DNA from: Methanobacteriota archaeon
Lineage (GTDB): Archaea > Thermoplasmatota > Thermoplasmata > RBG-16-68-12 > JAJISG01
Direction: 5' to 3'
Assembly: GCA_030594205.1 (NCBI GenBank)
Contig: JAUVFR010000001.1
Span: 1-64,000 of the forward strand
Length of the DNA: 64,000 nucleotides
The notes beneath the pieces are model-generated. The model had not been told where the DNA came from, made no database searches, and saw nothing but the letters and a program-made list of their open reading frames with translations. Position 1 is the stretch's first letter, and the number at the start of each line of letters is the position of its first letter. Shown here one piece after another: positions 28,196-37,809 of this stretch. The translations under genes were made by a program, and so were the position numbers.

Positions 28196-30625
28196 TCAGG
28201 CGACCACCTCGGCCCGAGACTCGCCCTCGGGGGTCATCGTGACCCGAACCCGGCCGGGGAACCGTTCGGCCACCTCCGCGAGGTGGGTGATGAGGATGAC
28301 CTTCTCGAAGAAGGCCCCCATCTTGAACAGCTTGGCGACGAAGAGCTCTCGGGACCTCTCGGTATCCAGAGACCCCAGGTCTCCTTCGTCGATGAAGAGG
28401 GTCTTCATCCGCCCGTACGTCCGCCCGACCTGCGGCATGCTGGCCAGCTCCTTGGCAATGGCGAAGCGCAGGGCCGCGTTGATCTGTGTCCGTTCGCCGC
28501 CGCTGAAGACCCCCACGTCGTGCCATTCTCCGTCCACCCCCTCCACGAGGATGCGGATGCCATAGCCGCCTGACTCCTCGTGGGTCTCCAGTCGGACCCT
28601 GCGCAGACGGCCGTCTGTCAGGTCGTCCAGGTTCCGGGTCGTTTCGATTTGAAGTTCCGGCAGGAGGCGGTTGACGGCGTACATGACCACCCCCTTTCGG
28701 TGGAATACGCCGTCTTTCAGGACCGTGTAGACCTCGGCGCGGGCGCGCAGCTCCTCGAGACCTTCCTCAAGCGTCTTTAGCCTGGCCTCCAACTCCTCGA
28801 GCTCCTTGACGCGCTCCAGGGCCGCCTTCAGTTCCCCCTCCGACTGGAGGAGGGTCTTCGTCGCCTCCTCCTTCTCTCCTCGAAGGATCTCCAGTTGATG
28901 GTGCAATTCCTGAAAGCGGACTTCCGCCTTCTCCAACCCCTCGAGGGTCTGCGCATCCTCACGGAGTCCCTCTTCCAGGGCGAGGCGTTGCTCCTCCATC
29001 TCCCGGAGCTGTCCGGCGAGCCCCCCCAGCTCCTGCAGTTCGGCTTGGGCTCGGCGAAGGGTCTCTTCGGCCTCAGGCAATTGTGCCACCCTCCCCTGGA
29101 GGGTCTTGAGTCGTTCGGCCTCCGAGGGGTCGAATCCCACCGCCTCCCTCTGTCCCTGAAGTTCCTTGACCCGGGCCGTCAGCTCTCTCCGCCGCCTCCC
29201 CGATTCCGTCCGTTTCGCCTTCAGCTCCTCCCGGATGGTCCGGATCGTCTGCTGAATCTCGCTGAAGAGGAAGGTGTCCCGAGTGATGCCCTCGGTCTTC
29301 CGCCGCACCGTCTGGAGCGCCCGACGACTCTCCTCTTGTTCCCTCCCCAGGCGCTCCAGGAGAGCCCTCTGCTCCGCGAGCCACTTCATCTCCTGGTCGA
29401 TGCGATGCACCCGCTCCTCCAGGGATCCCTCCTTCCGGAGAAGCCCGAAGGCCTCCTCCACCCCCATGGCAGTGGAGAGCGTGGTGAGCCTCGCCTCGGC
29501 ATCGGCGACCTTGCGACGGAGCTCGTCCTCGACCTTGGTCGCCTCCCCTTCCGCATCCCGGAGACGGGCCTCGGCGGCTTGAATCTCCGTGGAGAGGATG
29601 GTGAAACTGTGGTGCTTCTCGAGGAGCGCCTTGACATCGGTCTCCTCCATCCGCAACGCCTCGATCTCCCTCTCGAGGGTCCCCATCTGTTCCTGGAGAC
29701 CCGGAAGGCTGCCTTGCCCGGACCGCTTTTCTTCCAATCGTCGCTCCAGCTCGGCTAGGGTCGCCTGATGCTCCTCCCGCCTCGCCCGCGTCTGGAGATA
29801 GGCCTCGTGCTCCGCCTCGCTTCGCACGAACTCCTCCTTCAGCGAGGTCAGTCGTTCCTCTACGTCCTGGAGGGCCTTGCGTTGCGTGGCGACCAGCTCC
29901 TCGAAAGACGTGGCTTCCCCACGCCGGTCGGGCAGCCTCACGACTTGGTCGCGCAGGGTCCGGGACTCCCCCGCGGTCCCCTCAATGCGAGCAAGCACCC
30001 CGTCGAGGCGCTCCTTGGCGGCCCCGGCCGCCCTCTCGAAGGTTTCCAACCGAAAGAGCTTCTGAAAGACCTCCAATCGCTTCGAAGGACTCGCCGCCCC
30101 CAGCTCCTTCATTTCCTCTTGACGCACGAAGGTGGAGTTCCGGAAGCCGTCGTAGTCCAGGCCGACGATGTCCTCGATGAGGGTCTCCAGCTGGGGGATG
30201 GTGCCGCGGAGGTGTTTGCCGTCCCGCTGCACGGTCAGATAGGACGCACCGGAAGCGTCAAGGCCCCGTCCTACCTCGAATCGGGCGCCCCCTTGGCGGA
30301 AGGCCACGCGCGCGTATCCGCTAGGCTGGACGATTTCTGAGATCCTGACGGTACGCAGGTCGGTCCGTGTGCTCCGCTTGTAGAGGGCGAAGGTGATCGC
30401 ATCGAGGATGGACGTCTTGCCTGCTCCCGTCGGGCCCGTGATGGCGGTGAAGGTCTCCGGGAAGGTGATGGGGGGCCTCGTCCTGCGGAGGTAGCGCATG
30501 AATCCTTTCATCTCGACCTCCTCGATCACCAGCCCCTCGTCAGGTGCCACGGGCCTCGACTCGACGGCGAGGTTCTCCTGCGTTTCCTGCGCGGTGCCCT
30601 CCACGAAGGACTCCAGGGTCTTCAT
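28196..30625 (-). CDS. rad50: Rad50/SbcC-like SMC ATPase lacking cysteines
   Basis: ITGPTGAGKTSILDAITFALY, FSGGERTQINAALRFAIAKEL, MKTLFIDEGDLGSLD; no Cys in 809 aa. Confidence 0.92.
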   Translation of the reverse strand: MKTLESFVEGTAQETQENLAVESRPVAPDEGLVIEEVEMKGFMRYLRRTRPPITFPETFTAITGPTGAGKTSILDAITFALYKRSTRTDLRTVRISEIVQPSGYARVAFRQGGARFEVGRGLDASGASYLTVQRDGKHLRGTIPQLETLIEDIVGLDYDGFRNSTFVRQEEMKELGAASPSKRLEVFQKLFRLETFERAAGAAKERLDGVLARIEGTAGESRTLRDQVVRLPDRRGEATSFEELVATQRKALQDVEERLTSLKEEFVRSEAEHEAYLQTRARREEHQATLAELERRLEEKRSGQGSLPGLQEQMGTLEREIEALRMEETDVKALLEKHHSFTILSTEIQAAEARLRDAEGEATKVEDELRRKVADAEARLTTLSTAMGVEEAFGLLRKEGSLEERVHRIDQEMKWLAEQRALLERLGREQEESRRALQTVRRKTEGITRDTFLFSEIQQTIRTIREELKAKRTESGRRRRELTARVKELQGQREAVGFDPSEAERLKTLQGRVAQLPEAEETLRRAQAELQELGGLAGQLREMEEQRLALEEGLREDAQTLEGLEKAEVRFQELHHQLEILRGEKEEATKTLLQSEGELKAALERVKELEELEARLKTLEEGLEELRARAEVYTVLKDGVFHRKGVVMYAVNRLLPELQIETTRNLDDLTDGRLRRVRLETHEESGGYGIRILVEGVDGEWHDVGVFSGGERTQINAALRFAIAKELASMPQVGRTYGRMKTLFIDEGDLGSLDTERSRELFVAKLFKMGAFFEKVILITHLAEVAERFPGRVRVTMTPEGESRAEVVA

Positions 30626-31806
30626 CCTAGGACCTCCCGGAGAATCTCCTCCCCGTCCCGCAGGATGTCCTCCATCCGGGCGTGGTCCGCGTAGTTCAGC
30701 TCCACGTACTCTCGAAAGAGGCGGAGGGGGTCCAGGGTGAACTCGGGCGCGGAGACCTTCTCCCGCTCCCGGTACCGATACGCCACGTCATAGTGGAAGG
30801 CCCCGGAGAGGCGGCGCGCCACGGCGGTCTCGTCGATCCGTTGCCTCTGGCCCTCGTCCAGGCGGACCTGGAGCCGCAACAGGGCCCCTTCGAGGTCCTC
30901 CGGGAGGGCCTTGAGGATCGATTCGGTGGCGTCCTCCCCTCCGAGGTCGATTTCCACCTTGATCATGGGTCGTGTGGGAAGGGGGTGAAACGTCCAGCTC
31001 TCGGTCGGGCGGTACGTGAGGAAGCCTTTGTCATCCCCCTCCTCTCCCCAATCCACTCGCTCGGGGGCACCCACGTACACGATGCGATCGCCTACCGTCT
31101 GGTGGAGGTGAATGTGTCCAAAGATCCCGAGCTCGACGGCCTCCGGGATCCCGTCGAGGCGCAGGGAAAACTCGCCGGGTAGCACCTCGGGAGAGGCCGT
31201 GGAACGCACCAGGGCCCCCTCCACATAGTAGTGGCCGAATAGCACGACATGGTCGCTCTGAGCCTCCTCTGCCCGCCTCCGCATCCACTCCTGGAGCATC
31301 CGACGTCCGAGCTCGAAAGTCTGTTCCGGGGGCACCTCCTCCCCGAGTCGTTCACGGACACGGTCGAGAATCTGCTCAGGATGCAGGTACGGGAGAAGGA
31401 GGGCGGTGACGGTCTCCCCCTCGACGGTCACATCTCGGACGGCCGGTTCCCGGAAGACCTCGACGTGGGGGTAGCCACGGAAATCCTCTAGGGAAGTCCC
31501 GCGCGCCCACATGCGGGGCTGGTCGTGGTTACCCGCGATGAGCCACGTCGTGATGTGGGCCTCGCCGAGGGGTTCGATGACATCCCGGCGCACCTGCTCT
31601 CGGAAGGTGGGGCTCACGTGGGTCCGGTCGAAGAGATCCCCGGTTACCACGAAGACGTCGGCGTCCTTCGCGATGGCGTACTGAGCGGCCCGAACGAAGT
31701 TCGCGTGGAGATCGAGCGACCGGGCCGAGACGCCCGTCTCGGGGTCCAAGCGATAGGGAAAGTTCACACCTTCGTGAACGTCGGAGACCGCGACGAGACC
31801 TCCCAT
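30622..31806 (-). CDS. mre11: Mre11 nuclease
   Basis: AVSDVHEG, VTGDLFDRTHVSP, LIAGNHDQPRM, FGHYYVEGA, GIFGHIHLHQ; ATGA overlap with rad50. Confidence 0.93.
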   Translation of the reverse strand: MGGLVAVSDVHEGVNFPYRLDPETGVSARSLDLHANFVRAAQYAIAKDADVFVVTGDLFDRTHVSPTFREQVRRDVIEPLGEAHITTWLIAGNHDQPRMWARGTSLEDFRGYPHVEVFREPAVRDVTVEGETVTALLLPYLHPEQILDRVRERLGEEVPPEQTFELGRRMLQEWMRRRAEEAQSDHVVLFGHYYVEGALVRSTASPEVLPGEFSLRLDGIPEAVELGIFGHIHLHQTVGDRIVYVGAPERVDWGEEGDDKGFLTYRPTESWTFHPLPTRPMIKVEIDLGGEDATESILKALPEDLEGALLRLQVRLDEGQRQRIDETAVARRLSGAFHYDVAYRYREREKVSAPEFTLDPLRLFREYVELNYADHARMEDILRDGEEILREVLG

Positions 31807-31875
31807 CCGGCGGCCCTACCAGGCCAAATCCCTTATAGCCTTGAGGGAGAGGTCATCGAAAGTACTCTTCCTCGG

Positions 31876-34800
31876 TTACGGAACAGGTCTGCGTCTGCTG
31901 GCGCCCCGCACGAACCCAATCGCCCTCCTAATCGCGGCCCGTGCTATGGCCGTGATCCGACGCAGGACCCTCGCCTTCGATTCGATCAGATCCCGCATGA
32001 GCATAGAAGTCGCCCGGAGAAGGCGGCGCGCGGTGCGGACAGGGATGGGCAACCACCAGACGAGCTTGCCCGGGATGGACCGATACTCCACCTGCGGCGT
32101 CGGGGCGAGAGGCGAGGATGCATGGGCGGTGGGCTGAGGTGCCTCTCTCGAGGCGAACGGCGCCGACTCGCCCCAGATGAGGGGCAAGAGGTGCCGAATC
32201 CCTCGGGTTTCGTTCATATCGCCGACCCAGGCGGCCAGGAGGGTCCCGAACTCGGCCTCAATCGATTGGGACAACGTGGCGACACGGCGCTCCAAGAGAC
32301 GGCTTTCCTGGCCCTGATAGACCACTGCAACGTAGTGATACGTCCCCTGTTCGATGAGGATGTTGAAGTTCTCAAACCGAAGGCCTCGCATCGAGCCTTC
32401 CGTGCCCCGGGCGAAGGCCTCCTGCACGAAGCCCTGTACGGCTTCGAACATCGCCGCGAGGATGTCCCGGTCCGTGTCCGGGGTCAGCGTCCGGGATTGG
32501 TGGGCGACCAGGATGCCCTTTCGATGAATCACGAAAACCTCCTCGATTCGCAGCTCGGGGTGTCGCAGGCGGCGGTTGACATAGTAGGCGGCGAAGACGG
32601 CGGGGATGAGGAGCAGCAACAGGAAGATCCACGATGGGAGGGGGATCGCGCCGCTCCCCAGGAATCGAACGAAGACCTGGTTGCTGAAGACGGTCAGGGG
32701 GGGGCTCCCCTCCCCATCCGTGAAGGCCACCGCGAGGACGAACGACTCAAGACTGGGGCCCTCATTGACCCGGAGTCGAACCTGAATGTGGATCTGGTCG
32801 GTGGGGGCCAGGGAGGCGATTCGCCAGCTTACGAGTCCGGCCGAGGTGGTGACCTCCAGGGTTCCGTTTTGACTGACGAAGGCCGCCCCCGGAGGAAGGG
32901 TCATGTTCAGCCAACCCGAGCCGTCCGCACGCCCCGTGTTTTCGACCGTGATCTCGAGGACAAACTCGGAGCCGACCCGCACGCTCGTATCGGAAGCTCG
33001 GAGGTCGACCGCCAGGATGGGGGCTAAGAGGGTAACAACGCCGGCGTCCCCGGCCCCGAGGAGGGGATTCCCGTTTCCGTCCGTCACCTCCCAATTGATC
33101 CGAACCTGCATGGCCAAGCCGTCCTCCAGGCCCCGGATCACGCGAAGTCGGGCCACGAGTGAGTGCGCGCCGGGGTCGACGTCGGTGAGCCAGATGTCGA
33201 ACCCTTCCGCTGAGAATGTGGTGGTCTGGGCGGGGAAGATGTCCATGAGCTCGTAGTGACCGTCCAGACTCCAGTTGACCCAGGCGCGGAGCGCGCGGCC
33301 AGAACCGGTGTTGTTGAAGTACAAGATGGCCAGGACCACGTCTCCGCGTTCCGCTTCCAGGCGATCGAGGCGAAGCACCGGGGAAATGGCCGGGATCTGG
33401 ATCGTGGACTCCGTGTTGACGACCTGGGGCGGGCGCGACCTGCCGCCCCCATCCTCGTGGGAGACCCGGAGCGTGGTCTGGACGGAGGCGAGGTCCGGGG
33501 TTCCGAGAGCAACGCGGACGGTCCATTCGAAGGTACGCTGTTGCCCCGGTGTCAGGAGGGGCACCGTCCACCAGAGGACACGCGCGCCTGTGTCGTACGT
33601 TCCGGAAGGCGTAGAGGCAAGGTAGCTGGCGTTGGTGTCAATCGACGCCTCGAGAAGGACATTCTGGACGTTCCCCGGGCCGAGGTTCTCGACTGATGCG
33701 TTGAGCGTCAGGATGTCCCCAGGGTCCACCGTCGTGGAACTCGAGACCAACGTGAGATCGAGGACCGGGGGAAAGACCCCGAACTCCATGTGTTCCCCTG
33801 TGGCGGCCGTCGGATGCGTCACGACCGCGACACCGTCGGTGGTGACAATCTCGGCGTTCCAAGAGCCCGGGTCGTTGTAGGCACCCGGCGTCGTGTTCGT
33901 GGGGTCGTTGCTCCCGCCAATCTGGCTGCCCAGGGTGAAGGCGAGATCGAAGGCGAACCCGACGACGAGAGAGCCGTTCAGGATGGCCGACCCGCTGCTG
34001 GCGACCGCGCTGTAGCTCGCATCGCCCTCAACCACACTCCACTCGTCGACGGAGGCATTTCCCGGATCCAACGCGTCCTCGTACCGGAGTTCGATGCGGA
34101 AGCTGCTGCCGTTCGTCTGTGCACCGTACGGCAGCTCGGGTGTCACGTTCCCGTCGTACCAGAGGCGGAGGGAAACGCTCCCATCCGTGCCGATGTCTGA
34201 CCAACCGTCTTCGTCGCTGACGTTGAACAGGAAGTGATACGGAGTGCCGACCTCCAGCTGGTCTCCGGCTCGGGACGTCCCGGCCCCGTCCTCGAGACGG
34301 AAGTCGGACACCCGGGGGGCTGCGTTGTAGTTCACCCTCACGGTCAGGTAGTCCAAGCGCGCGCCGGATTCGTTCGTCCCCACCCGGACGCGCAGGTTGG
34401 CATCGCTTACCCTCGTGGGATCCCAGGCGGTGGCGGAGGTGAAGTCTAAGAACTCCACCGTATCGTCGTCGACCGATTTGTTCGAGGCCGTCTGGTTCGT
34501 TGCCCAGGTCGATCCGCCGTCCCACGAAACGGTCACGTTCAGGATGGCCCGCGCGTTGAGACGGTACCACTCCACACCCACCTCGACCCTGTTCACGGTG
34601 TCCTGCGGGCCCAGGTCCAGTCCAAAGTCGAACCAGGCCGTGTCGTTTTTCCCGGGGCCTCGTAGAGACAGGCTCCAGACAATCAGATCACTTCGGATGC
34701 CCGCCGTGTTGTCCTCGTTCCTCCCAATGGCCGCGGTCCCGGACGCTGTGGCCCGGTAGCGCACCTTCCAGGTCGTCGTCGCGGAGATTTGCTCCGCGTG

Positions 34801-36156
34801 GACCATTAAGGTCGGCTGCTGGTCGCGGCTCGCGTCGAACCCGTTGTCGTTCTCGTATTCGCCGCTGTCTGTCCGGTAGCTCACGCCTGCGGTGTCATCT
34901 CGGAGTTCCGCCGTGGCAGTGTTGGCGGCGCTGAAGCCCAATACCGCGTTGGCGAGCACGACAACGGGCTCTGGCTGGTTGGGCGTATATGGCGCGTCCA
35001 GGCCTGCGAAGTCTACGAAACTCGTGCTTGTCGTCTGGGCTCCGCTCGTATCCGTGGATTGGACGATCTGGTCGAAGCTGGACGCGCTTAGGACGACGAT
35101 CCTCCCTCGCCGGAAGTCCGCCCCTGGGTTGGCACGGGACCGAGCGTCGACCTCGAAGGTCCGGCTGCCCGATCCGAGGGTCACGAGCTGGGCCTTTGCG
35201 AAGTTGTAGGAATCTCGATTGTCTTCCCATTCCTGATGGTAGGCCGAACCCAGGTTGGCACCGTCGGCGCGAAAGCGAACCCGCGCCGCTTCCGAGGTTC
35301 CGCTGCCGCCGTTGGTCCTCCCCTCTGCGGACATCAGGACCAGGTAGTCGCCGGCGTCCGGAAGGCTGAAGGTGCCGGTCAGCAGGCCCACCCAGGAGCC
35401 TGTCGGGGCGTCCGTCACGTTCCAGGCATCCCCGTTGCGGACCTCCAGCCAGTAATCCACCCCTTCAGTCAGATTGCCGAGGGGGACGGCAACAATGGCC
35501 ATGGCGCCGGCGTAGCACGTATCCCCCCCGGTGACACACCGAAACCGGAAGCGTAGAGTGCTCGTCCCGTCTCCCGTTACCATGTAGAATCCGGTGGTCT
35601 GCCCGCCGCCCCAGTGGTTGTTGAATCCACGCCCTTCCCCGACGCCGCGGGCAATGACCGTCGTGCCGAACTCCAGCACCAACTCGCTCACCGCAGAGGT
35701 ATCACTCCCTCCGTGGTTCCCGGAGTAAATCAGGAGGTAGTCCTCGCCGGCCGCCAGGGCCGACGTTTCCGCGTTCGCGGGTTGGAGGGAGGTGGAAGAG
35801 GTGCTTTGCTGCAGATCCTGGAAGGCCGTGATGGGTGTGAGGGTGCCATTCCCGTCCCCCGCCTGGTTGGCCTCCGCATAGATGTCATCAGAGGCGGTGG
35901 CATTCCCACAGGCCGTCCAATTGTTGCCGAAAGCGGCGCACTGGCTCGCCTCCTCCACCTTCTCGACTCCCCCCGCCAGGCCAACTGGCGGTATGTAGTC
36001 CGCGAGGAAAGGGACCGCTAGCGCGGTGAGCAGGAGGCAGAAGACCAGGAGTCCCACTCGCCACGGATTCCTCGTCCGGAGCGCTCGGACTGGCGGATAG
36101 GGCACAACCGATGAGTCCCAGGACTTGTGGCAAATAGGTTTCTTCCCAGTTATCAA
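31876..36156 (-). CDS. Giant surface protein: signal/TM, beta-sandwich repeats, CARDB/DUF11-like domains, TM, cytosolic longin/roadblock-like domain
   Basis: TM WRVGLLVFCLLLTALAVPFLADY; LVSSSTTVDPGDILTLNASVENLGPGNVQNVLLEASID; TM SWIFLLLLLIPAVFAAYYV; IEEVFVIHRKGILVAHQSRTLTPDTDRDILAAMFEAVQGFVQEAF. Confidence 0.85.
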   Translation of the reverse strand: MITGKKPICHKSWDSSVVPYPPVRALRTRNPWRVGLLVFCLLLTALAVPFLADYIPPVGLAGGVEKVEEASQCAAFGNNWTACGNATASDDIYAEANQAGDGNGTLTPITAFQDLQQSTSSTSLQPANAETSALAAGEDYLLIYSGNHGGSDTSAVSELVLEFGTTVIARGVGEGRGFNNHWGGGQTTGFYMVTGDGTSTLRFRFRCVTGGDTCYAGAMAIVAVPLGNLTEGVDYWLEVRNGDAWNVTDAPTGSWVGLLTGTFSLPDAGDYLVLMSAEGRTNGGSGTSEAARVRFRADGANLGSAYHQEWEDNRDSYNFAKAQLVTLGSGSRTFEVDARSRANPGADFRRGRIVVLSASSFDQIVQSTDTSGAQTTSTSFVDFAGLDAPYTPNQPEPVVVLANAVLGFSAANTATAELRDDTAGVSYRTDSGEYENDNGFDASRDQQPTLMVHAEQISATTTWKVRYRATASGTAAIGRNEDNTAGIRSDLIVWSLSLRGPGKNDTAWFDFGLDLGPQDTVNRVEVGVEWYRLNARAILNVTVSWDGGSTWATNQTASNKSVDDDTVEFLDFTSATAWDPTRVSDANLRVRVGTNESGARLDYLTVRVNYNAAPRVSDFRLEDGAGTSRAGDQLEVGTPYHFLFNVSDEDGWSDIGTDGSVSLRLWYDGNVTPELPYGAQTNGSSFRIELRYEDALDPGNASVDEWSVVEGDASYSAVASSGSAILNGSLVVGFAFDLAFTLGSQIGGSNDPTNTTPGAYNDPGSWNAEIVTTDGVAVVTHPTAATGEHMEFGVFPPVLDLTLVSSSTTVDPGDILTLNASVENLGPGNVQNVLLEASIDTNASYLASTPSGTYDTGARVLWWTVPLLTPGQQRTFEWTVRVALGTPDLASVQTTLRVSHEDGGGRSRPPQVVNTESTIQIPAISPVLRLDRLEAERGDVVLAILYFNNTGSGRALRAWVNWSLDGHYELMDIFPAQTTTFSAEGFDIWLTDVDPGAHSLVARLRVIRGLEDGLAMQVRINWEVTDGNGNPLLGAGDAGVVTLLAPILAVDLRASDTSVRVGSEFVLEITVENTGRADGSGWLNMTLPPGAAFVSQNGTLEVTTSAGLVSWRIASLAPTDQIHIQVRLRVNEGPSLESFVLAVAFTDGEGSPPLTVFSNQVFVRFLGSGAIPLPSWIFLLLLLIPAVFAAYYVNRRLRHPELRIEEVFVIHRKGILVAHQSRTLTPDTDRDILAAMFEAVQGFVQEAFARGTEGSMRGLRFENFNILIEQGTYHYVAVVYQGQESRLLERRVATLSQSIEAEFGTLLAAWVGDMNETRGIRHLLPLIWGESAPFASREAPQPTAHASSPLAPTPQVEYRSIPGKLVWWLPIPVRTARRLLRATSMLMRDLIESKARVLRRITAIARAAIRRAIGFVRGASRRRPVP

Positions 36157-36330
36157 GAGGCTGCCTATTGGGACCGTCTTCGAGGCGTCGTCAGCGGTTC
36201 TCCCTCAGGGGCCCCGCACGCGGGAAGCGTGCTTGTGCCCTTGGTAGACCTCCTCCCACCGATCTTCCAACGCCTCCTGGAGTGCCCCCATCGCTCAGGG
36301 GGAGGTCGAACCCCCACGTGGGGTCGCGCG

Positions 36331-36537
36331 TCAGAGTCCGTCCGTCCCCGTGGCGAACTCGATGGCGAGGACCTCATGGAAGTCGCTGCCCTTGGGCATC
36401 ATCGTGGTGAACACGGCACCGATGTCCTCGAGGCGGACGAAGGAACGCCTCAGGCCCTTCGAGACCCTCACGCCCTCCTTCCCGATCTCCTCGTCCTGGC
36501 TTCGCCAGAGCAGGCCGAGCAGGAAGGGTAGGAGCAT
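36331..36537 (-). CDS. Small hypothetical protein
   Basis: GVRVSKGLRRSFVRLEDIGAVFTTMMPKGSDFHEVLAIEFATG; protein-like, fills a coding gap. Confidence 0.45.
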   Translation of the reverse strand: MLLPFLLGLLWRSQDEEIGKEGVRVSKGLRRSFVRLEDIGAVFTTMMPKGSDFHEVLAIEFATGTDGL

Positions 36538-36623
36538 AGGGAAGCAACCTCCGGCGGCCTAATACCTCTGTCTTCCGGGGCCTCCGCGCCGCCATCCTTT
36601 TGCGTGCCTCCCCCATCGCCTAG

Positions 36624-37298
36624 GTGGTGTCCCTCCGAGCCTCGACCCATCCCCGCATCCATCGAGACGGGTCCGTGCTCTTCACCCCCAATCTCCTCCC
36701 CGGGACGACGGTCCACGGGGAACGACTCCTCCGGGAGGGGGGCCGGGAGTACCGCGCGTGGTCTCCGCGACGAAGCAAATTGGCGGCGCTTCTTCTCCTC
36801 GACCCGCACCCCTTCGCCCTCGAGAAGGACGCGCCCATCCTCTACCTCGGAGCGGGCACGGGCACGACGGCCAGTCACCTGTCGGACCTCGTACCCCAGG
36901 GCGCTGTCTATGCGGTCGAAATGGCGCCTCGTGCCTTCGAAAAACTCCTCCGACTCGCCGAGGTGCGCCACAACATCGTGCCCATTATGGCCGACGCTCG
37001 GCATCCGGAGGCGTACCGGGGCCTGGTGGGCGAAAGCGACTTCCTCTATCAGGATGTCGCCCAGCGCGACCAGGCCGGGATTCTCCTCCGCAACCTGCCC
37101 CTACTCCGGGAGGCCGGCCTCGCCATCCTGATGGTCAAGGCTCGGAGTGTCGATGTGACGGCGGAGCCGGAAGCCGTGTTCGAGCGAGCACGCAGAGAAC
37201 TGGAGGGAGCCGGGGCCCATGTGCACCGCGTGGTCCCCCTCTCGCCGTACCAGAAGGACCACGCCGCTCTCCTCCTCCGGCCAGGTCAGACCCGTTAA
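36624..37298 (+). CDS. flpA: Fibrillarin-like rRNA/tRNA 2'-O-methyltransferase
   Basis: EYRAWSPRRSKLAALLL, ILYLGAGTGTTASHLSDLVPQGAVYAVEMAPRAFEKLL, LYQDVAQRDQA, VKARSVDVT. Confidence 0.95.
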   Translation: MVSLRASTHPRIHRDGSVLFTPNLLPGTTVHGERLLREGGREYRAWSPRRSKLAALLLLDPHPFALEKDAPILYLGAGTGTTASHLSDLVPQGAVYAVEMAPRAFEKLLRLAEVRHNIVPIMADARHPEAYRGLVGESDFLYQDVAQRDQAGILLRNLPLLREAGLAILMVKARSVDVTAEPEAVFERARRELEGAGAHVHRVVPLSPYQKDHAALLLRPGQTR

Positions 37299-37340
37299 AT
37301 ACGTCGATTCCCTAGAAGCTCAACCCGAGGAAACGACCTG

Positions 37341-37796
37341 ATGGCACGGATGCATCGAAGAAGGAGGGGGAAGTCCTCTTCCACGCGCCCCCACCTCGAG
37401 AAACCGCCCGCCTGGGCCGGTACCAAGCCGAAAGAGGTGGAGAAGCTCGTGAACAGGCTGCACCAAGAGGGCCTCCAGAGCGCCGAAATCGGCATCCGAC
37501 TGCGGGACCAGTACGGGATTCCCAGTGTGAAGCTCCTGACGGGAAAGGCCCTCACGCAGATCCTCCGGGAAGGAGGCGCGGAGATGGACCTCCCGGAGGA
37601 TCTCAGCAACCTGATGGAGAAGGCCCTCCGATTGACCACCCACCTCGCGGAGCACCGGCGAGACATTCACAATCGGCGCAGCCTGGACCTCGTGGAGGCC
37701 AAGATCCGGCGCCTGGCACGGTACTACAAGCGGGAGGAGGTCCTTCCCGCGGACTGGGAGTACAGGCGCCGGGCGACCGAACTGCAGATGCGGTAG
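37341..37796 (+). CDS. rps15: 30S ribosomal protein S15
   Basis: MARMHRRRRGKSSSTRP, GLQSAEIGIRLRDQYGIPSVKLLTGKALTQIL, RDIHNRRSLDLVEAKIRRLARYYK. Confidence 0.95.
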   Translation: MARMHRRRRGKSSSTRPHLEKPPAWAGTKPKEVEKLVNRLHQEGLQSAEIGIRLRDQYGIPSVKLLTGKALTQILREGGAEMDLPEDLSNLMEKALRLTTHLAEHRRDIHNRRSLDLVEAKIRRLARYYKREEVLPADWEYRRRATELQMR

Positions 37797-37809
37797 GTGG
37801 GCTCCAAGC

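Noticed and set aside
31525-33027. 500-aa plus-strand ORF and many other long antisense ORFs (e.g. 21354..22619, 55380..56384, 24381..25403, 28895..29758)
   Set aside because: All lie antisense to well-supported genes and show Arg/Gly/Pro/His-rich composition with no family motifs; expected in high-GC DNA.
36289-36320. T-arm-like sequence (GGGGGTTCGACCTCCCC on minus strand) suggesting a tRNA
   Set aside because: No matching acceptor, anticodon or D arms could be assembled around it.
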